Of a stretch of DNA of 64,000 nucleotides, positions 36,807 to 47,522 are shown in pieces (within the stretch, counting starts at the first letter, position 1; each line of letters starts with the position of its first letter). The stretch covers positions 248,001 through 312,000 of the forward strand of contig NZ_JAPYZV010000002.1 of NCBI RefSeq assembly GCF_027812955.1. Reading direction: 5' to 3'. The notes below the pieces were generated by a model. It did no database searches and was not told the origin of the DNA. It worked only from the letters and a program-made list of their open reading frames with translations. The translations under genes and the position numbers were made by a program. The DNA comes from Pedococcus sp. 5OH_020. GTDB taxonomy: Bacteria; Actinomycetota; Actinomycetes; Actinomycetales; Dermatophilaceae.

Positions 36807-38489
36807 TCAGGGGAGCCTCGCCGACCCCCGGGGGTGGACCCGGAGCCACCGGTAGCCGTACCCCTGCAGAGCCAGCGACACCCGACCTCCCTCGTCGGTC
36901 TGCTCCTGCCCGTCAGCGAGCAGGTCCACCAGCCGGACGTCGGCGTCGGGCAGCACCAGGTCCACGGACACCGGCTCGGCCCCCAGGTTGTGGACGGTCA
37001 GGACAGCGGCGTCGTCCCAACGGCTCACGTGGGCAAGCACCTGACGGTACGGCTGCTCCAGGAGCTCCATCTCGCCCCAGCCGAGCTCCGGACACTGGCG
37101 GTAGGCCCTGATGAGGGCGTGCATGAAGGTCCACAGCGAGTCCGGGTCGCGCCGCTGCTGTGCCGCGTTGACGTGCTGGGGGCCGTAGCCACCGGGCGTC
37201 GGCCGGCTGACGAGACGGCCTGGCCGCGCCGTCGAGAAGCCGCCGTTGAGGCCGTCCGTCCACTGCATCGGGGTCCGTACCGCCATCCGTCCCTCGGCTT
37301 CGAGGTCCTCCCCCATCCCGATCTCCTCCCCGTAGAAGATCGTCGGCGTCCCGGGCAGCGAGAACAGGAGGCTGTAGGCCATCCGGACCCGGCGCGGGTC
37401 GCCGCCCAGCATCGGCGGCAGCCGGCGCTTGAGGCCCCGACCGTAGATCTGCATCTCGGGCTCCGGTCCGAAGGCGTCGAAGACCTCCTGTCGCTCCTCC
37501 TGCGAGAGCTTGTCGAGGGTCAGCTCGTCGTGGTTGCGCACGAAGGTCGCCCACTGGCACAGGGGGTGGATCCGGGGGCGGCTGCGAAGAGCCCGGACCA
37601 GCGGACTGACGTCCTCGCGCGCCATCGACAGGTAGAAGGTCTGCATCGCCAGGAAGTCGAACATCATGTGCAGCTCGTTGCCCTCGTCCCCCCCGAAGTA
37701 CTTCCTCTGGTCCTCGGGCGGGATGTTCACCTCACCGAGCAGGATCGCGTCTCCCTTGCGGCGGTTGAGGAACGCCCGCAGGTCGCGCAGATGCTGATGG
37801 GGGTCGGCCGGCACCTCGGGGTGGTCCGCGCTGCCGCCCTTGCTCTCCACGTCGTCGACGAAGAAGGGCACGGCGTCGACGCGGAAGCCGTCGAGGCCGA
37901 GCTGGGTCCAGAAACCCATCACCCGCGCGAGCTCGTCCCGCACCTCGCGGTGCGCCGTGTTGAGGTCGGGCTGGTACGAGTAGAAGTGGTGCAGGTACCA
38001 CTCTCCCGTCCGGTCGTCCTTGGCCCAGATGCTGTCCTCCTTGTCGGGGAACACGACCTGGCCCGAGGTGTCGGGGGGCGGGTCGGAGCGCCAGACGTAG
38101 AAGTCACGGTGGTCGTTGGTCGTACTGCGTCGGGCCGCTTTGAACCACGGGTGCTGGTCCGAGGTGTGGTTGATGACCAGGTCGGCGATCACGCGCAGCC
38201 CCCGGTCCTTGGCCGTCCGGATGACCTCGACGAGCTGGCCGTGGTCACCGAGGCGCCGGTCGACGCCGTAGAAGTCGACGACGTCGTAGCCGTCGTCGCG
38301 GCTGGGGGTCGGGTAGAACGGCATGAGCCACAGGCAGGTGACCCCCAGCTCCGCCAGGTAGTCGATGCGGTCCGCGAGGCCCCTCAGGTCACCGACGCCG
38401 TCCCCGTCGGAGTCGTAGAAGGTCTCCACATCGACGCAGTAGATGACGGCCGTCTTCCACCACAGGTCGCTGGTGTCCGTGACGCGCAT
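36807..38489 (-). CDS. GH13 alpha-amylase / trehalose synthase-like glycosidase
   Basis: A 560-residue glycoside hydrolase family 13 protein. Catalytic regions: DLVINHTSDQHPW (region I), GLDGFRVDAVPFF (nucleophile Asp), LLGEVN (acid/base Glu) and FVRNHDELTLD (third Asp). Domain order is an N-terminal barrel, then a C-terminal beta domain (about 480-560). The overall pattern (WWKTAVIYCVDVETFYDSDG) resembles the trehalose synthase (maltose alpha-glucosyltransferase) group, but the fused maltokinase is absent. The exact reaction is uncertain: isomerisation or alpha-glucan hydrolysis. I chose ATG 38489; GTG 38498 is an alternative. Confidence 0.88.
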   Translation of the reverse strand: MRVTDTSDLWWKTAVIYCVDVETFYDSDGDGVGDLRGLADRIDYLAELGVTCLWLMPFYPTPSRDDGYDVVDFYGVDRRLGDHGQLVEVIRTAKDRGLRVIADLVINHTSDQHPWFKAARRSTTNDHRDFYVWRSDPPPDTSGQVVFPDKEDSIWAKDDRTGEWYLHHFYSYQPDLNTAHREVRDELARVMGFWTQLGLDGFRVDAVPFFVDDVESKGGSADHPEVPADPHQHLRDLRAFLNRRKGDAILLGEVNIPPEDQRKYFGGDEGNELHMMFDFLAMQTFYLSMAREDVSPLVRALRSRPRIHPLCQWATFVRNHDELTLDKLSQEERQEVFDAFGPEPEMQIYGRGLKRRLPPMLGGDPRRVRMAYSLLFSLPGTPTIFYGEEIGMGEDLEAEGRMAVRTPMQWTDGLNGGFSTARPGRLVSRPTPGGYGPQHVNAAQQRRDPDSLWTFMHALIRAYRQCPELGWGEMELLEQPYRQVLAHVSRWDDAAVLTVHNLGAEPVSVDLVLPDADVRLVDLLADGQEQTDEGGRVSLALQGYGYRWLRVHPRGSARLP

Positions 38490-38571
38490 GGACCTCACCC
38501 GACCACAACGACCGCTCCTCGGCCACCGCTGGGGATCCTAGGCCGAGGAGAGCGAGCGGGGTCCTACGCCC

Positions 38572-39009
38572 TTACCGCACGTCCTCCGGCGTGGCCTCGT
38601 GACCGGGGAGACCCTCGGTACGGCGGTCCTGCTTCAGCCCCGACTCGTAGACATGGCGTCGGCCCTGCACCAGCTCGTCCCGGACGGCCTTCTCGAGCCT
38701 GCGGAAGTCGGCGTAGTAGCCGTCGTCGAACTCCTCCACGATCTGGAAGGTCCAGTGGCCGGGGATGAGGTTGCGTCCGACGACCTCCTGCTCCAGCTGG
38801 TCCGCGAGCTCGCGATGACCAGCGTCGCGGAGCAGCGCGCACGCCTCCCCCAGGGCAAAGTCCGCGATGCCCACGAGGCGATGCACGCCGTACAGCCTGC
38901 CCCGCAGCTCCTCCACGGCTTCGAACGCCTCGCTCACCTTGGCCACCGCGCGCACGGTCGCGTCGGTCACGCCCTCGGGACGCCGGTCCAGCTCTGCTTG
39001 TCCACCCAT
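38572..39009 (-). CDS. Conserved hypothetical protein
   Basis: A 145-residue soluble, charged, mostly helical protein with no domain I recognise. Notable segments are RLYGVHRLVGIADFALGEAC and NLIPGHWTFQIVEEFDDGYY. Codon use and frame look genuinely coding, and homologous sequences with the GHWTFQIVE motif would be expected in related actinobacteria. It lies downstream of clpB on the same strand, separated by a strong terminator, so it is probably an independent unit. Confidence 0.7.
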   Translation of the reverse strand: MGGQAELDRRPEGVTDATVRAVAKVSEAFEAVEELRGRLYGVHRLVGIADFALGEACALLRDAGHRELADQLEQEVVGRNLIPGHWTFQIVEEFDDGYYADFRRLEKAVRDELVQGRRHVYESGLKQDRRTEGLPGHEATPEDVR

Positions 39010-39047
39010 GGGCCTTATGCCATCACGAGGCGCGTCCCGCCGCGACG

Positions 39048-39086
39048 CGAAAGTGCGCCGTCCCGGGACGGGACGGCGCACTTTCG
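39048..39086 (-). terminator. Terminator of clpB
   Basis: A perfect 18-bp inverted repeat: arm CGAAAGTGCGCCGTCCCG (39048-39065), loop GGA, complementary arm to 39086. It begins 18 nt after the clpB stop codon on the minus strand. The stem is very stable; the AAAG/CTTT base ends are typical of actinobacterial hairpin terminators without a long U-tract. Confidence 0.85.
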
Positions 39087-39104
39087 GGTGGCTTTCTCGT
39101 CGCC

Positions 39105-41687
39105 TCAGGCAACCCGCTCCGCGCTGCGCACCACCAGATGGTCCGCGAGCTCGTCCCGGTCGATGAGGACCGTGTCGCCGTCGCGCACCTCTCCGGAGAG
39201 GACGGCAGTGGCGAGTCGGTCGCCTATCTCCTTCTGCACCAAGCGGCGCAGCGGGCGGGCGCCGTACGCGGGGTCGTAGCCGGTGATGGCGAGCCACTCC
39301 CGCGCCGCCTCCGTCACCTCCAGAGTGATCCGGCGGTCGAGCAGCCGGCCGGCGAGCTCACGCACCTGCAGCTCCACGATGCTGGCCAGCTCCTCCGAAG
39401 TGAGGGCGTCGAAGATGACGACCTCGTCCAGCCGGTTGAGGAACTCCGGCTTGAAGCTCGCCCTGACGACTCCCATCACCGCCTCACGCTTCGCCGACTC
39501 CTCCATCGTCGGGTCGACGAGAAACTGGCTGCCGAGGTTGCTCGTCATCACGAGCATGACGTTGCGGAAGTCGACGGTCCGACCCTGGCCGTCGGTGAGC
39601 CGCCCGTCGTCGAGCACCTGGAGCAGGATGTCGAACGTCTCGGGGTGGGCCTTCTCGACCTCGTCCAGAAGCACCACCGAGTACGGCCGGCGTCGGACGG
39701 CCTCTGTCAGCTGGCCGCCCTCCTCGTAGCCGACGTAGCCGGGCGGCGCTCCGATGAGGCGCGCGACGGCGTGGCGCTCGGAGTACTCGCTCATGTCGAT
39801 CCGGACCATGGCCCGCTCGTCGTCGAAGAGGAAGTCGGCGAGCGCCTTGGCGAGCTCCGTCTTCCCGACGCCGGTGGGGCCGAGGAAGAGGAAGGAGCCG
39901 GTCGGCCGGTTCGGGTCCGACAGCCCGGCGCGGGAGCGCCGTACGGCGTCGGACACCGCCCGGACCGCGGCGGTCTGCCCGATGAGCCGGGAGCCGATGA
40001 TGGACTCCATTGACAGCAGCTTCTCGGTCTCCCCCTGGAGCAGCCGGCCGGCCGGGATGCCGGTCCACGCCGAGATCACCTCCGCGATGTCGTCCGCGCC
40101 GACGCGCTCCTTGACCATGAGGTCGGCCTCGTGACGGGTCACCTCGGCCTCCGTCGCCTCCGCGAGCTGCGCCTCCAGGTCGCGGATCTCGCCGTACTCG
40201 ATCCGGCTCGCGGTCTCGAAGTCGTACTCGCGGCGCGCCTTCTCCAGCCGCGTGCGCGCCTCGTCGATGCGGGTCTTGAGGTCGCCGACCCGGTTGAGCC
40301 CCGACTTCTCGGCCTCCCAGCGGGCGTTGAGGGCGGCCAGCTCCTCCGACTTGTTGGCCAGGTCCTCGCGGAGCCGGGACAGACGCTCCACGGACGCCTC
40401 GTCTGTCTCGCGCTCCAGGTGCAGCTCCTCCATCTTGAGCCGGTCGACGGCACGGCGGAGCTCGTCGATCTCGACCGGGCTGGAGTCGATCTCCATGCGC
40501 AGCCGCGACGCCGCCTCGTCGACAAGGTCGATCGCCTTGTCGGGGAGCTGGCGGCCGCTGATGTAGCGGTCGGACAGGGACGCCGCCGCGACCAGCGCGG
40601 CATCCTCGATCTCCACCTTGTGGTGAGCCTCGTAGCGCTCCTTGAGGCCTCGCAGGATCGCGATGGTGTCCTCGACCGACGGCTCGCCGACGAACACCTG
40701 CTGGAACCGCCGCTCGAGTGCGGGGTCCTTCTCGATGTGCTGGCGGTACTCGTCGAGCGTGGTGGCACCGACCATACGGAGCTCGCCGCGTGCCAGGAGG
40801 GGCTTGAGCATGTTGCCGGCGTCCATGGCGCCCTCGCCGGTGGCGCCGGCACCGACGACGGTGTGCAGCTCGTCGATGAAGGTGACGATCTGGCCGTTGC
40901 TCTCCTTGATCTCCTCGAGGACCGCCTTGAGGCGCTCCTCGAACTCACCGCGGTACTTGGCACCGGCGACCATGGCACTGAGGTCGAGGCTGACCAGCCG
41001 CTTGTCGCGCAAGGACTCCGGGACGTCACCGTCGACGATGCGCTGGGCCAGACCCTCCACCACGGCGGTCTTGCCGACGCCGGGCTCGCCGATGAGGACG
41101 GGGTTGTTCTTGGTACGCCGTGACAGCACCTGTACGACCCGCCGGATCTCCGCGTCACGGCCGATGACGGGGTCGAGCTTGCCGTCGCGAGCCGCCTGGG
41201 TGAGGTCGGTGCCGTACTTGGCGAGCGCCTCCGAGGTCGCCTCGGGGTTCTCGGTGGTGACCTTGTGACCACCACGGAGCACGGGGATCTGCGCCTCGAC
41301 GGCTTTGGCGTCGACCTTCACCTTGACGGCGTTCTTCTCCAGCAGCGCCAGGAGCAGCACGTCCGTTGACAGGAAGGTGTCACCCATGGCCTGCATGAGC
41401 GTGGTGGCGTGCTGTAGCACAGCCAGCGCCTGCTGGCCGAGGCCTGGCGTGGCGACTGACGTGCCGGCGGTGCGGGGGAGGGTGGACAGGGCCTGCCGAG
41501 CGGCCGTCGCGAAGGCGGCCGTCGTGGTACCCCCAGCGGTGAGCAGAGCATCCGTCGTGGTGTCCGGCTGCTCGGTCAGGGCAAGGGCGAGGTGGGCGGG
41601 CGTGATCTCGGGGTGGCCGTTGCTCTGCGCCTCACGTTGGGCCAGGGCCAGGGCCTCTCCCACCTTGGCAGTGGGCTTGAGCTCCAT
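39105..41687 (-). CDS. clpB: ATP-dependent chaperone ClpB
   Basis: An 860-residue AAA+ disaggregase that works with DnaK to rescue aggregated proteins. It has an N-terminal Clp-N repeat region (1-145), NBD1 with Walker A GEPGVGKT (about 200-207), the ClpB middle coiled-coil domain (about 400-520) and NBD2 with GPTGVGKT (about 602-609) and the C-terminal Clp domain. The ATG at 41687 has AGGAG upstream. A HAIR-type inverted repeat about 60 nt upstream places it under HspR, whose gene is 1 kb away in the dnaK operon. Confidence 0.97.
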   Translation of the reverse strand: MELKPTAKVGEALALAQREAQSNGHPEITPAHLALALTEQPDTTTDALLTAGGTTTAAFATAARQALSTLPRTAGTSVATPGLGQQALAVLQHATTLMQAMGDTFLSTDVLLLALLEKNAVKVKVDAKAVEAQIPVLRGGHKVTTENPEATSEALAKYGTDLTQAARDGKLDPVIGRDAEIRRVVQVLSRRTKNNPVLIGEPGVGKTAVVEGLAQRIVDGDVPESLRDKRLVSLDLSAMVAGAKYRGEFEERLKAVLEEIKESNGQIVTFIDELHTVVGAGATGEGAMDAGNMLKPLLARGELRMVGATTLDEYRQHIEKDPALERRFQQVFVGEPSVEDTIAILRGLKERYEAHHKVEIEDAALVAAASLSDRYISGRQLPDKAIDLVDEAASRLRMEIDSSPVEIDELRRAVDRLKMEELHLERETDEASVERLSRLREDLANKSEELAALNARWEAEKSGLNRVGDLKTRIDEARTRLEKARREYDFETASRIEYGEIRDLEAQLAEATEAEVTRHEADLMVKERVGADDIAEVISAWTGIPAGRLLQGETEKLLSMESIIGSRLIGQTAAVRAVSDAVRRSRAGLSDPNRPTGSFLFLGPTGVGKTELAKALADFLFDDERAMVRIDMSEYSERHAVARLIGAPPGYVGYEEGGQLTEAVRRRPYSVVLLDEVEKAHPETFDILLQVLDDGRLTDGQGRTVDFRNVMLVMTSNLGSQFLVDPTMEESAKREAVMGVVRASFKPEFLNRLDEVVIFDALTSEELASIVELQVRELAGRLLDRRITLEVTEAAREWLAITGYDPAYGARPLRRLVQKEIGDRLATAVLSGEVRDGDTVLIDRDELADHLVVRSAERVA

Positions 41688-41744
41688 GGGGTGTGATCTC
41701 CTGCGGTCGAGGGGATGGGGTTCACTGGGGACAACCGCGACAAA

Positions 41745-41765
41745 GTTGAGCGTATTCCGCTCAAC
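41745..41765 (-). promoter_or_regulatory. HAIR operator (HspR site) upstream of clpB
   Basis: GTTGAGC-N7-GCTCAAC (41745-41765), an inverted repeat with exactly the 7-7-7 spacing of the HspR-associated inverted repeat (consensus CTTGAGT-N7-ACTCAAG). It lies between clpB and the divergent nitroreductase-like gene and could affect both promoters. Confidence 0.85.
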
Positions 41766-41815
41766 CTTGTGCTGCAAGCTCGTCGGCCGGCGGCAGGACG
41801 GCATACGGTGGGGCC

Positions 41816-42193
41816 ATGCCGATCCCTCGAGCGGTCGGCCGGCTCAACAAGGTGGCGCTGAACCACCTCACCCGGCCGCTGCTGCGCCACCTCCCGGGCT
41901 TCGCGGTGATCCACCACCGTGGACGTCGCTCGGGCCGCGAGTTCCAGACGCCCGTGAACCTCTTCCCCAAGCCCGGCGGGTACGTCGTCGCCCTGACGTA
42001 CGGTCCAGAGACCGACTGGGTGAGGAACGTGCTCGCCGCCGGGGAGTGCGTCGTCGAGACTCGCGGGACGCTCGTGCGGTGTGGGCAGCCACGGGTCTAC
42101 CGCGACCCCGAGCGGCACCACATCCGGGCGTTCGAGCGCGCGGTGCTCGGGGCGATCCAGGTGGAGTACTTCCTGGAGCTGCGCCGGGTCTGA
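41816..42193 (+). CDS. Deazaflavin (F420)-dependent nitroreductase-like protein
   Basis: A 125-residue split-beta-barrel protein of the Ddn/DUF385 family that binds F420 in actinobacteria. It has the N-terminal amphipathic MPIPRAVGRLNKVALNHLTR, HHRGRRSGREFQTPVNLF and ETDWVRNVLAAGECVVETRG patterns. The substrate is unknown. ATG 41816 has TACGGT (41804-41809) 6 nt upstream, suggesting leaderless initiation. It shares its upstream region, including the HAIR site, with clpB. Confidence 0.85.
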   Translation: MPIPRAVGRLNKVALNHLTRPLLRHLPGFAVIHHRGRRSGREFQTPVNLFPKPGGYVVALTYGPETDWVRNVLAAGECVVETRGTLVRCGQPRVYRDPERHHIRAFERAVLGAIQVEYFLELRRV

Positions 42194-42231
42194 CAGCGCG
42201 GGGGGAAACCCCCGCCGACCGACAGCCCCAG

Positions 42232-42507
42232 TCAGAGGACCGGGGGCGCGGGCTCGGGGTCGTACCAGCCACCTCGCTCCCGCGCCAGCGCGCTGAACCG
42301 CTCGCGAAGACCCCCTTCGACAGGGCCGGACTCGTCGGCGACCATCGGCTCGACCACGTGCACCCCCCACTCGTGGGCCTCGGAGTCGTCCTCTCCCGCG
42401 AGAGCCTCCCGGATGACGCGGACCTCGGTGAAACCCTCCTCGGCCAGCTCCGCCGCGACGTCCTCCGCAGTCGCACGGTCGGGGAAGACCAACAGGTGCT
42501 CACTCAT
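42232..42507 (-). CDS. Small acidic protein, possibly RraB-like
   Basis: A 91-residue acidic protein (MSEHLLVFPDRATAEDVAAEL; later HEWGVHVVEP and FSALARERGGWYDPEP). The alternating strand and helix pattern and the terminal GGWYDPE motif recall proteins annotated as ribonuclease E inhibitor RraB-like in actinobacteria, but this is weak and function is effectively unknown. It is the last gene after hspR on the same strand; a CATACT hexamer 6 nt before the ATG may give it its own promoter. Confidence 0.65.
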   Translation of the reverse strand: MSEHLLVFPDRATAEDVAAELAEEGFTEVRVIREALAGEDDSEAHEWGVHVVEPMVADESGPVEGGLRERFSALARERGGWYDPEPAPPVL

Positions 42508-42530
42508 GACGCGAGTATGCAGCCAACACC

Positions 42531-42980
42531 TCAGGAGGTGGGCCGCCAGACCACGAGGGCCTGGTTGCGCGTCGAGCGAGGACGTTCCCCTGCGCGCAGC
42601 GCGATGACATCCCCCGTGGGCCCGACGGCGAACACGCGCGGAACCGCCCCGCCGCCCGCCGAGGCCCGAGCCCGCTCGAGCTCTCGGTGCAGCTCCTGGA
42701 CTCGCCCCTGCAGCGCCGAGACCTGGTTCTCCAGCTCGAGGATCCGCTGGATGCCCGCGAGGCTGACCCCCTGCTGGGAGAGGCGCTGCACCTCACGGAG
42801 CAGCGCGACGTCCCGTCCTGAGTAGCGACGGCCCCCACCGCGGGTGCGGGAGGGCGTCACCAGGCCCAGGCGGTCGTACTGCCGCAGGGTCTGGGCGTGC
42901 ATGCCGGCGAGCGTCGCCGCCACGGAGATCACGTACGTCGGCGCGTCGTCCTCGGCAGCGCCTCCGAGCGCTTCTGACAC
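42531..42980 (-). CDS. hspR: Heat-shock repressor HspR
   Basis: A 149-residue MerR-family repressor. The winged HTH (about 15-85) includes YVISVAATLAGMHAQTLRQY and GGRRYSGRDV, followed by a coiled coil (about 85-115) and a C-terminal tail (about 120-149). HspR binds HAIR operators with DnaK as co-repressor; three such sites are present here. GTG start with AGGAGG upstream; 6 nt after the dnaJ stop. Final regulatory gene of the dnaK operon, giving negative autoregulation. Confidence 0.95.
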   Translation of the reverse strand: MSEALGGAAEDDAPTYVISVAATLAGMHAQTLRQYDRLGLVTPSRTRGGGRRYSGRDVALLREVQRLSQQGVSLAGIQRILELENQVSALQGRVQELHRELERARASAGGGAVPRVFAVGPTGDVIALRAGERPRSTRNQALVVWRPTS

Positions 42981-42986
42981 CGGTCG

Positions 42987-44006
42987 TCACCTCCTGGAGT
43001 TGGCGAACAGCTCGGCTCGCGGGTCGTGTCCCCGGTCCTCGTCCCGCAAGGTCTCGACCGCTGCCTTCGCCTCGTCCGAGAGTCTCTGCGGCACCACCAC
43101 GCTCACCCGGACGAGCAGGTCGCCCGGCTTGTCCTTCTTCGGTACGCCGCGGCCCTTGAGCCGCAGCACCCTCCCGCTGGGAGTCCCGGCCGGGATGCGG
43201 ACCTTGACGGGCTCACCGTCGAGCGTGGGGACCGAGACCGTGGCGCCGAGCGCCGCCTCAGCGAAGGTCACGGGCAGGTCGACGGTGAGGTTGTCGCCGT
43301 CACGACCGAACACCGGGTGCTGCTCGACGCTGACCGTCAGGATGAGGTCGCCCGCCGGCGCGCCTGCCTCTCCGGGCTGGCCCTTCCCACGGAGCCGGAT
43401 CTTCTGGCCGTCCTTGACGCCCGCCGGGATGCGCGTGGTGATCTGCCCGCCACCGTTGGTGCCCAGAGTCACCGTGGCACCTTCCACCGCGTCGCGGAAC
43501 GACAGGGTGGTCCGGGCGCTGAGGTCGGCCCCGCGACGGGGCCCGGTCGGGGCGCGGAACCCCGTGCCGCCGTAGCCCGAACCGCCCCCGCCGAACATGC
43601 CTCCGAGGAGGTCCTCGAGGTCCGGCTGGGCGGAGCCGCCCGTGGAGTACCGGACCCGTGGGCCTCCTGCACTCCCGCCGCCCCCGCCGCCGCCGAACAT
43701 CGTGGAGAAGATGTCCTCGAAGCCGCCCGCGGCACCACCGGGCCCGCCTGCCGTGAAGCGGGCTCCGCCGCGTGCCATCTGGCGCACGGCGTCGTACTCC
43801 CGCCTCTGCTCGGGGTCGGAGAGGACGGAGTGCGCCTCGCCGATCTCCTTGAACCGTTGCTCCGCTGAGCTGTCCCCGGCGTTCTGGTCAGGGTGGTACT
43901 TGCGAGCCAGCTTGCGGTAGGCCTTCTTGATCGCCGCGTCGTCGGCGTCCTGGGGGACGCCGAGGATCGCGTAGAAGTCCTTCTCGAACCAGTCCTGGCT
44001 AGCCAT
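42987..44006 (-). CDS. dnaJ: DnaJ-type co-chaperone without a zinc finger
   Basis: A 339-residue J-domain protein. The J domain (about 10-75) has the HPD triad (38-40) that stimulates DnaK ATPase, then a Gly/Phe-rich region (about 80-150, runs of glycine) and a C-terminal substrate-binding domain (about 165-320). The CxxCxGxG zinc-finger repeats are missing, and there is no cysteine in the product, so it is of the CbpA/type II form although it sits in the dnaK operon. Between grpE and hspR. Confidence 0.95.
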   Translation of the reverse strand: MASQDWFEKDFYAILGVPQDADDAAIKKAYRKLARKYHPDQNAGDSSAEQRFKEIGEAHSVLSDPEQRREYDAVRQMARGGARFTAGGPGGAAGGFEDIFSTMFGGGGGGGSAGGPRVRYSTGGSAQPDLEDLLGGMFGGGGSGYGGTGFRAPTGPRRGADLSARTTLSFRDAVEGATVTLGTNGGGQITTRIPAGVKDGQKIRLRGKGQPGEAGAPAGDLILTVSVEQHPVFGRDGDNLTVDLPVTFAEAALGATVSVPTLDGEPVKVRIPAGTPSGRVLRLKGRGVPKKDKPGDLLVRVSVVVPQRLSDEAKAAVETLRDEDRGHDPRAELFANSRR

Positions 44007-44053
44007 GTCGACGTCCTCCCTTCAGCTGTCCTCTGGCCGCGATGATGGTGGGG

Positions 44054-44748
44054 TCACTCGGGATCCGCCACGGCGACCCGCGCCGCGCGCAGGATCCGCT
44101 CACCAGCCCGGTACCCCGGCTGGAGCACCTGTACGACGGTGGTGGAGCCGGTCGAGGCCACCGACTCGTCCTGTGGCCACGCCGTGTGCATCAACGCCTC
44201 GTGCAACGAGGGGTCGAACTCCTCCCCGACGGCGCCGTACCTCTCGAGGCCGAACTTGCCCAGGGTGGTCTCCAGCTTGTCGGCGATCGCCGCGAACGGG
44301 CCGCCCTCGAGGTCGCCATGCTCGCGAGCCGCGTGGATGTCGTCCAGGACCGGGAGCAGCGCCTCCACGACGGACTGCGCAGCACGCTCCTGCACCACGG
44401 CGCGGTCGCGGTCCACCCGCCGCTTGTAGTTGACGTACTCGGCCTGCAGCCGCTGCAGGTCGGCGAGCCGCTCGGCGGCCAGTGCCGTGTCGTCCGCGAC
44501 GGGGGAGGCCTCAGCGAGGGGCGAAGCGTCGTCGGCAGGCGCCGCTGCACCCGCGGCAGCGGGCGGCGCGCCCGCGGCCGAACCGTCTCCGCTGGGCTCC
44601 TGCGCGGCCACGGCCTCCTGCTCGGCCTGGACCTGGTCGGCTCCGGTGTCGGGGTCCTGCGAAGGTGTCTGCGCCTCGGCAGTGGTGGGCACGGTGCTGT
44701 CCGCGCCCACCACCTCCTCGGCATCCTGCGAAGCGACGTTGCGCTCGG

Positions 44749-44752
<4 letters not shown>
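44054..44752 (-). CDS. grpE: Nucleotide exchange factor GrpE
   Basis: A 232-residue co-chaperone exchanging ADP on DnaK. An acidic, Ala-rich, low-complexity N-terminus (about 1-90) precedes the coiled-coil ([20 protein letters not shown]) and the C-terminal beta domain ending [20 protein letters not shown]. The N-terminal tail is long compared with the core family. GTG start overlaps the dnaK stop by 4 nt. Confidence 0.95.
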
Positions 44753-46656
<1,904 letters not shown>

Positions 46657-46680
46657 GGTGATCTCTCCTGTGCTGCTGGG

Positions 46681-46701
46681 GTTGAGTTGTCTCGACTCAA
46701 G
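46681..46701 (-). promoter_or_regulatory. HAIR operator 1 of the dnaK operon
   Basis: GTTGAGT-N7-ACTCAAG (46681-46701) matches the HAIR consensus at 13 of 14 arm positions. Located 25 nt before the dnaK start, it would overlap the transcription start or leader, so bound HspR would block transcription. Confidence 0.92.
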
Positions 46702-46742
46702 TTAGGACGCCGTACGCCGCGTGGCAAATCCGGCACGTCGAA

Positions 46743-46763
46743 CTTGAGTTCATCAGGCTCAAC
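46743..46763 (-). promoter_or_regulatory. HAIR operator 2 of the dnaK operon
   Basis: CTTGAGT-N7-GCTCAAC (46743-46763). Its start is 62 bp from that of HAIR 1, about six helical turns, so both sites face the same side of the DNA and could cooperate. It lies 57 nt before the divergent alkA-like gene. Confidence 0.88.
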
Positions 46764-46819
46764 TTTCGGCGCCCGCGGATTGTTCCCAGCACCAGGCACG
46801 AGAGCGGCGAGGAGGTCGG

Positions 46820-47461
46820 GTGGACGAAGCCACGTTCGCGGCTACCGCCGACGAGCTGGTGAGGCGCGACGCGGACCTGGCCCGCGTGGTCGAGGAGCAC
46901 GGCATGCCGGAGCTCTGGCTGCGCCCGGCCGGCTTCCCGACCCTCGTCCTGTTCATCCTCGAGCAGCAGGTCTCTCTCGCCTCCGCGGCGGCGGCCTACC
47001 GGAGGGTCGTGAGGCGAACGGGCCACCTGACGCCCGCGACGCTGCTGGCCACGTCCGCGGCGGAGCTGCGCAGCGACGGCGTCTCGCGTCAGAAGGACCG
47101 GTACCTGCGGGCTCTGGCCACTGCCGTCCAGTCTGGGGCCGTGGACCTGCCCGGGCTCGCAGAGCTCGACGACCCGACGGTTCGGGCGACCCTGACGACC
47201 CTGCCCGGCATCGGTCGGTGGACCGCCGACGTCTACCTGCTGGCGTGCCTGGGGCGTCCTGACGTGTGGCCGGTCGGCGACCGGGCGCTGCAGGTGGCCG
47301 TCGCGGAGACGCTGGGAATGGCGGCCGCGCCGACCCGGCATGAGCTGCTCGACCTTGGCGAGCGCTGGCGTCCCTACCGCTCGACCGCTGCACGCCTGCT
47401 CTGGCATGGGTACCTGGCCCGGCGCGGTCGGACCGAGCACCCCATGGCGACACCCGACTGA
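46820..47461 (+). CDS. DNA-3-methyladenine glycosylase (AlkA/HhH-GPD type)
   Basis: A 213-residue base-excision repair glycosylase. The helix-hairpin-helix is LTTLPGIGRWTADVYLL and the catalytic Asp lies in WPVGDRALQ, about 20 residues later. Other features: FPTLVLFILEQQVSLASA and GVSRQKDRYLRALA. It lacks the N-terminal beta domain of full AlkA, so is the compact form. GTG 46820 has GAGGAGG upstream. Divergent from dnaK. Confidence 0.9.
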   Translation: MDEATFAATADELVRRDADLARVVEEHGMPELWLRPAGFPTLVLFILEQQVSLASAAAAYRRVVRRTGHLTPATLLATSAAELRSDGVSRQKDRYLRALATAVQSGAVDLPGLAELDDPTVRATLTTLPGIGRWTADVYLLACLGRPDVWPVGDRALQVAVAETLGMAAAPTRHELLDLGERWRPYRSTAARLLWHGYLARRGRTEHPMATPD

Positions 47462-47522
47462 CCCAGCCTCGTCGAGACAGCTCTGTGCTTCTGCGCTCGC
47501 CCTAGGCCGGCACTGGCGCAGG

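Noticed and set aside
36807-38489. Trehalose synthase-maltokinase fusion
   Set aside because: The protein ends after the GH13 C-terminal beta domain; no kinase domain or downstream kinase gene is present.
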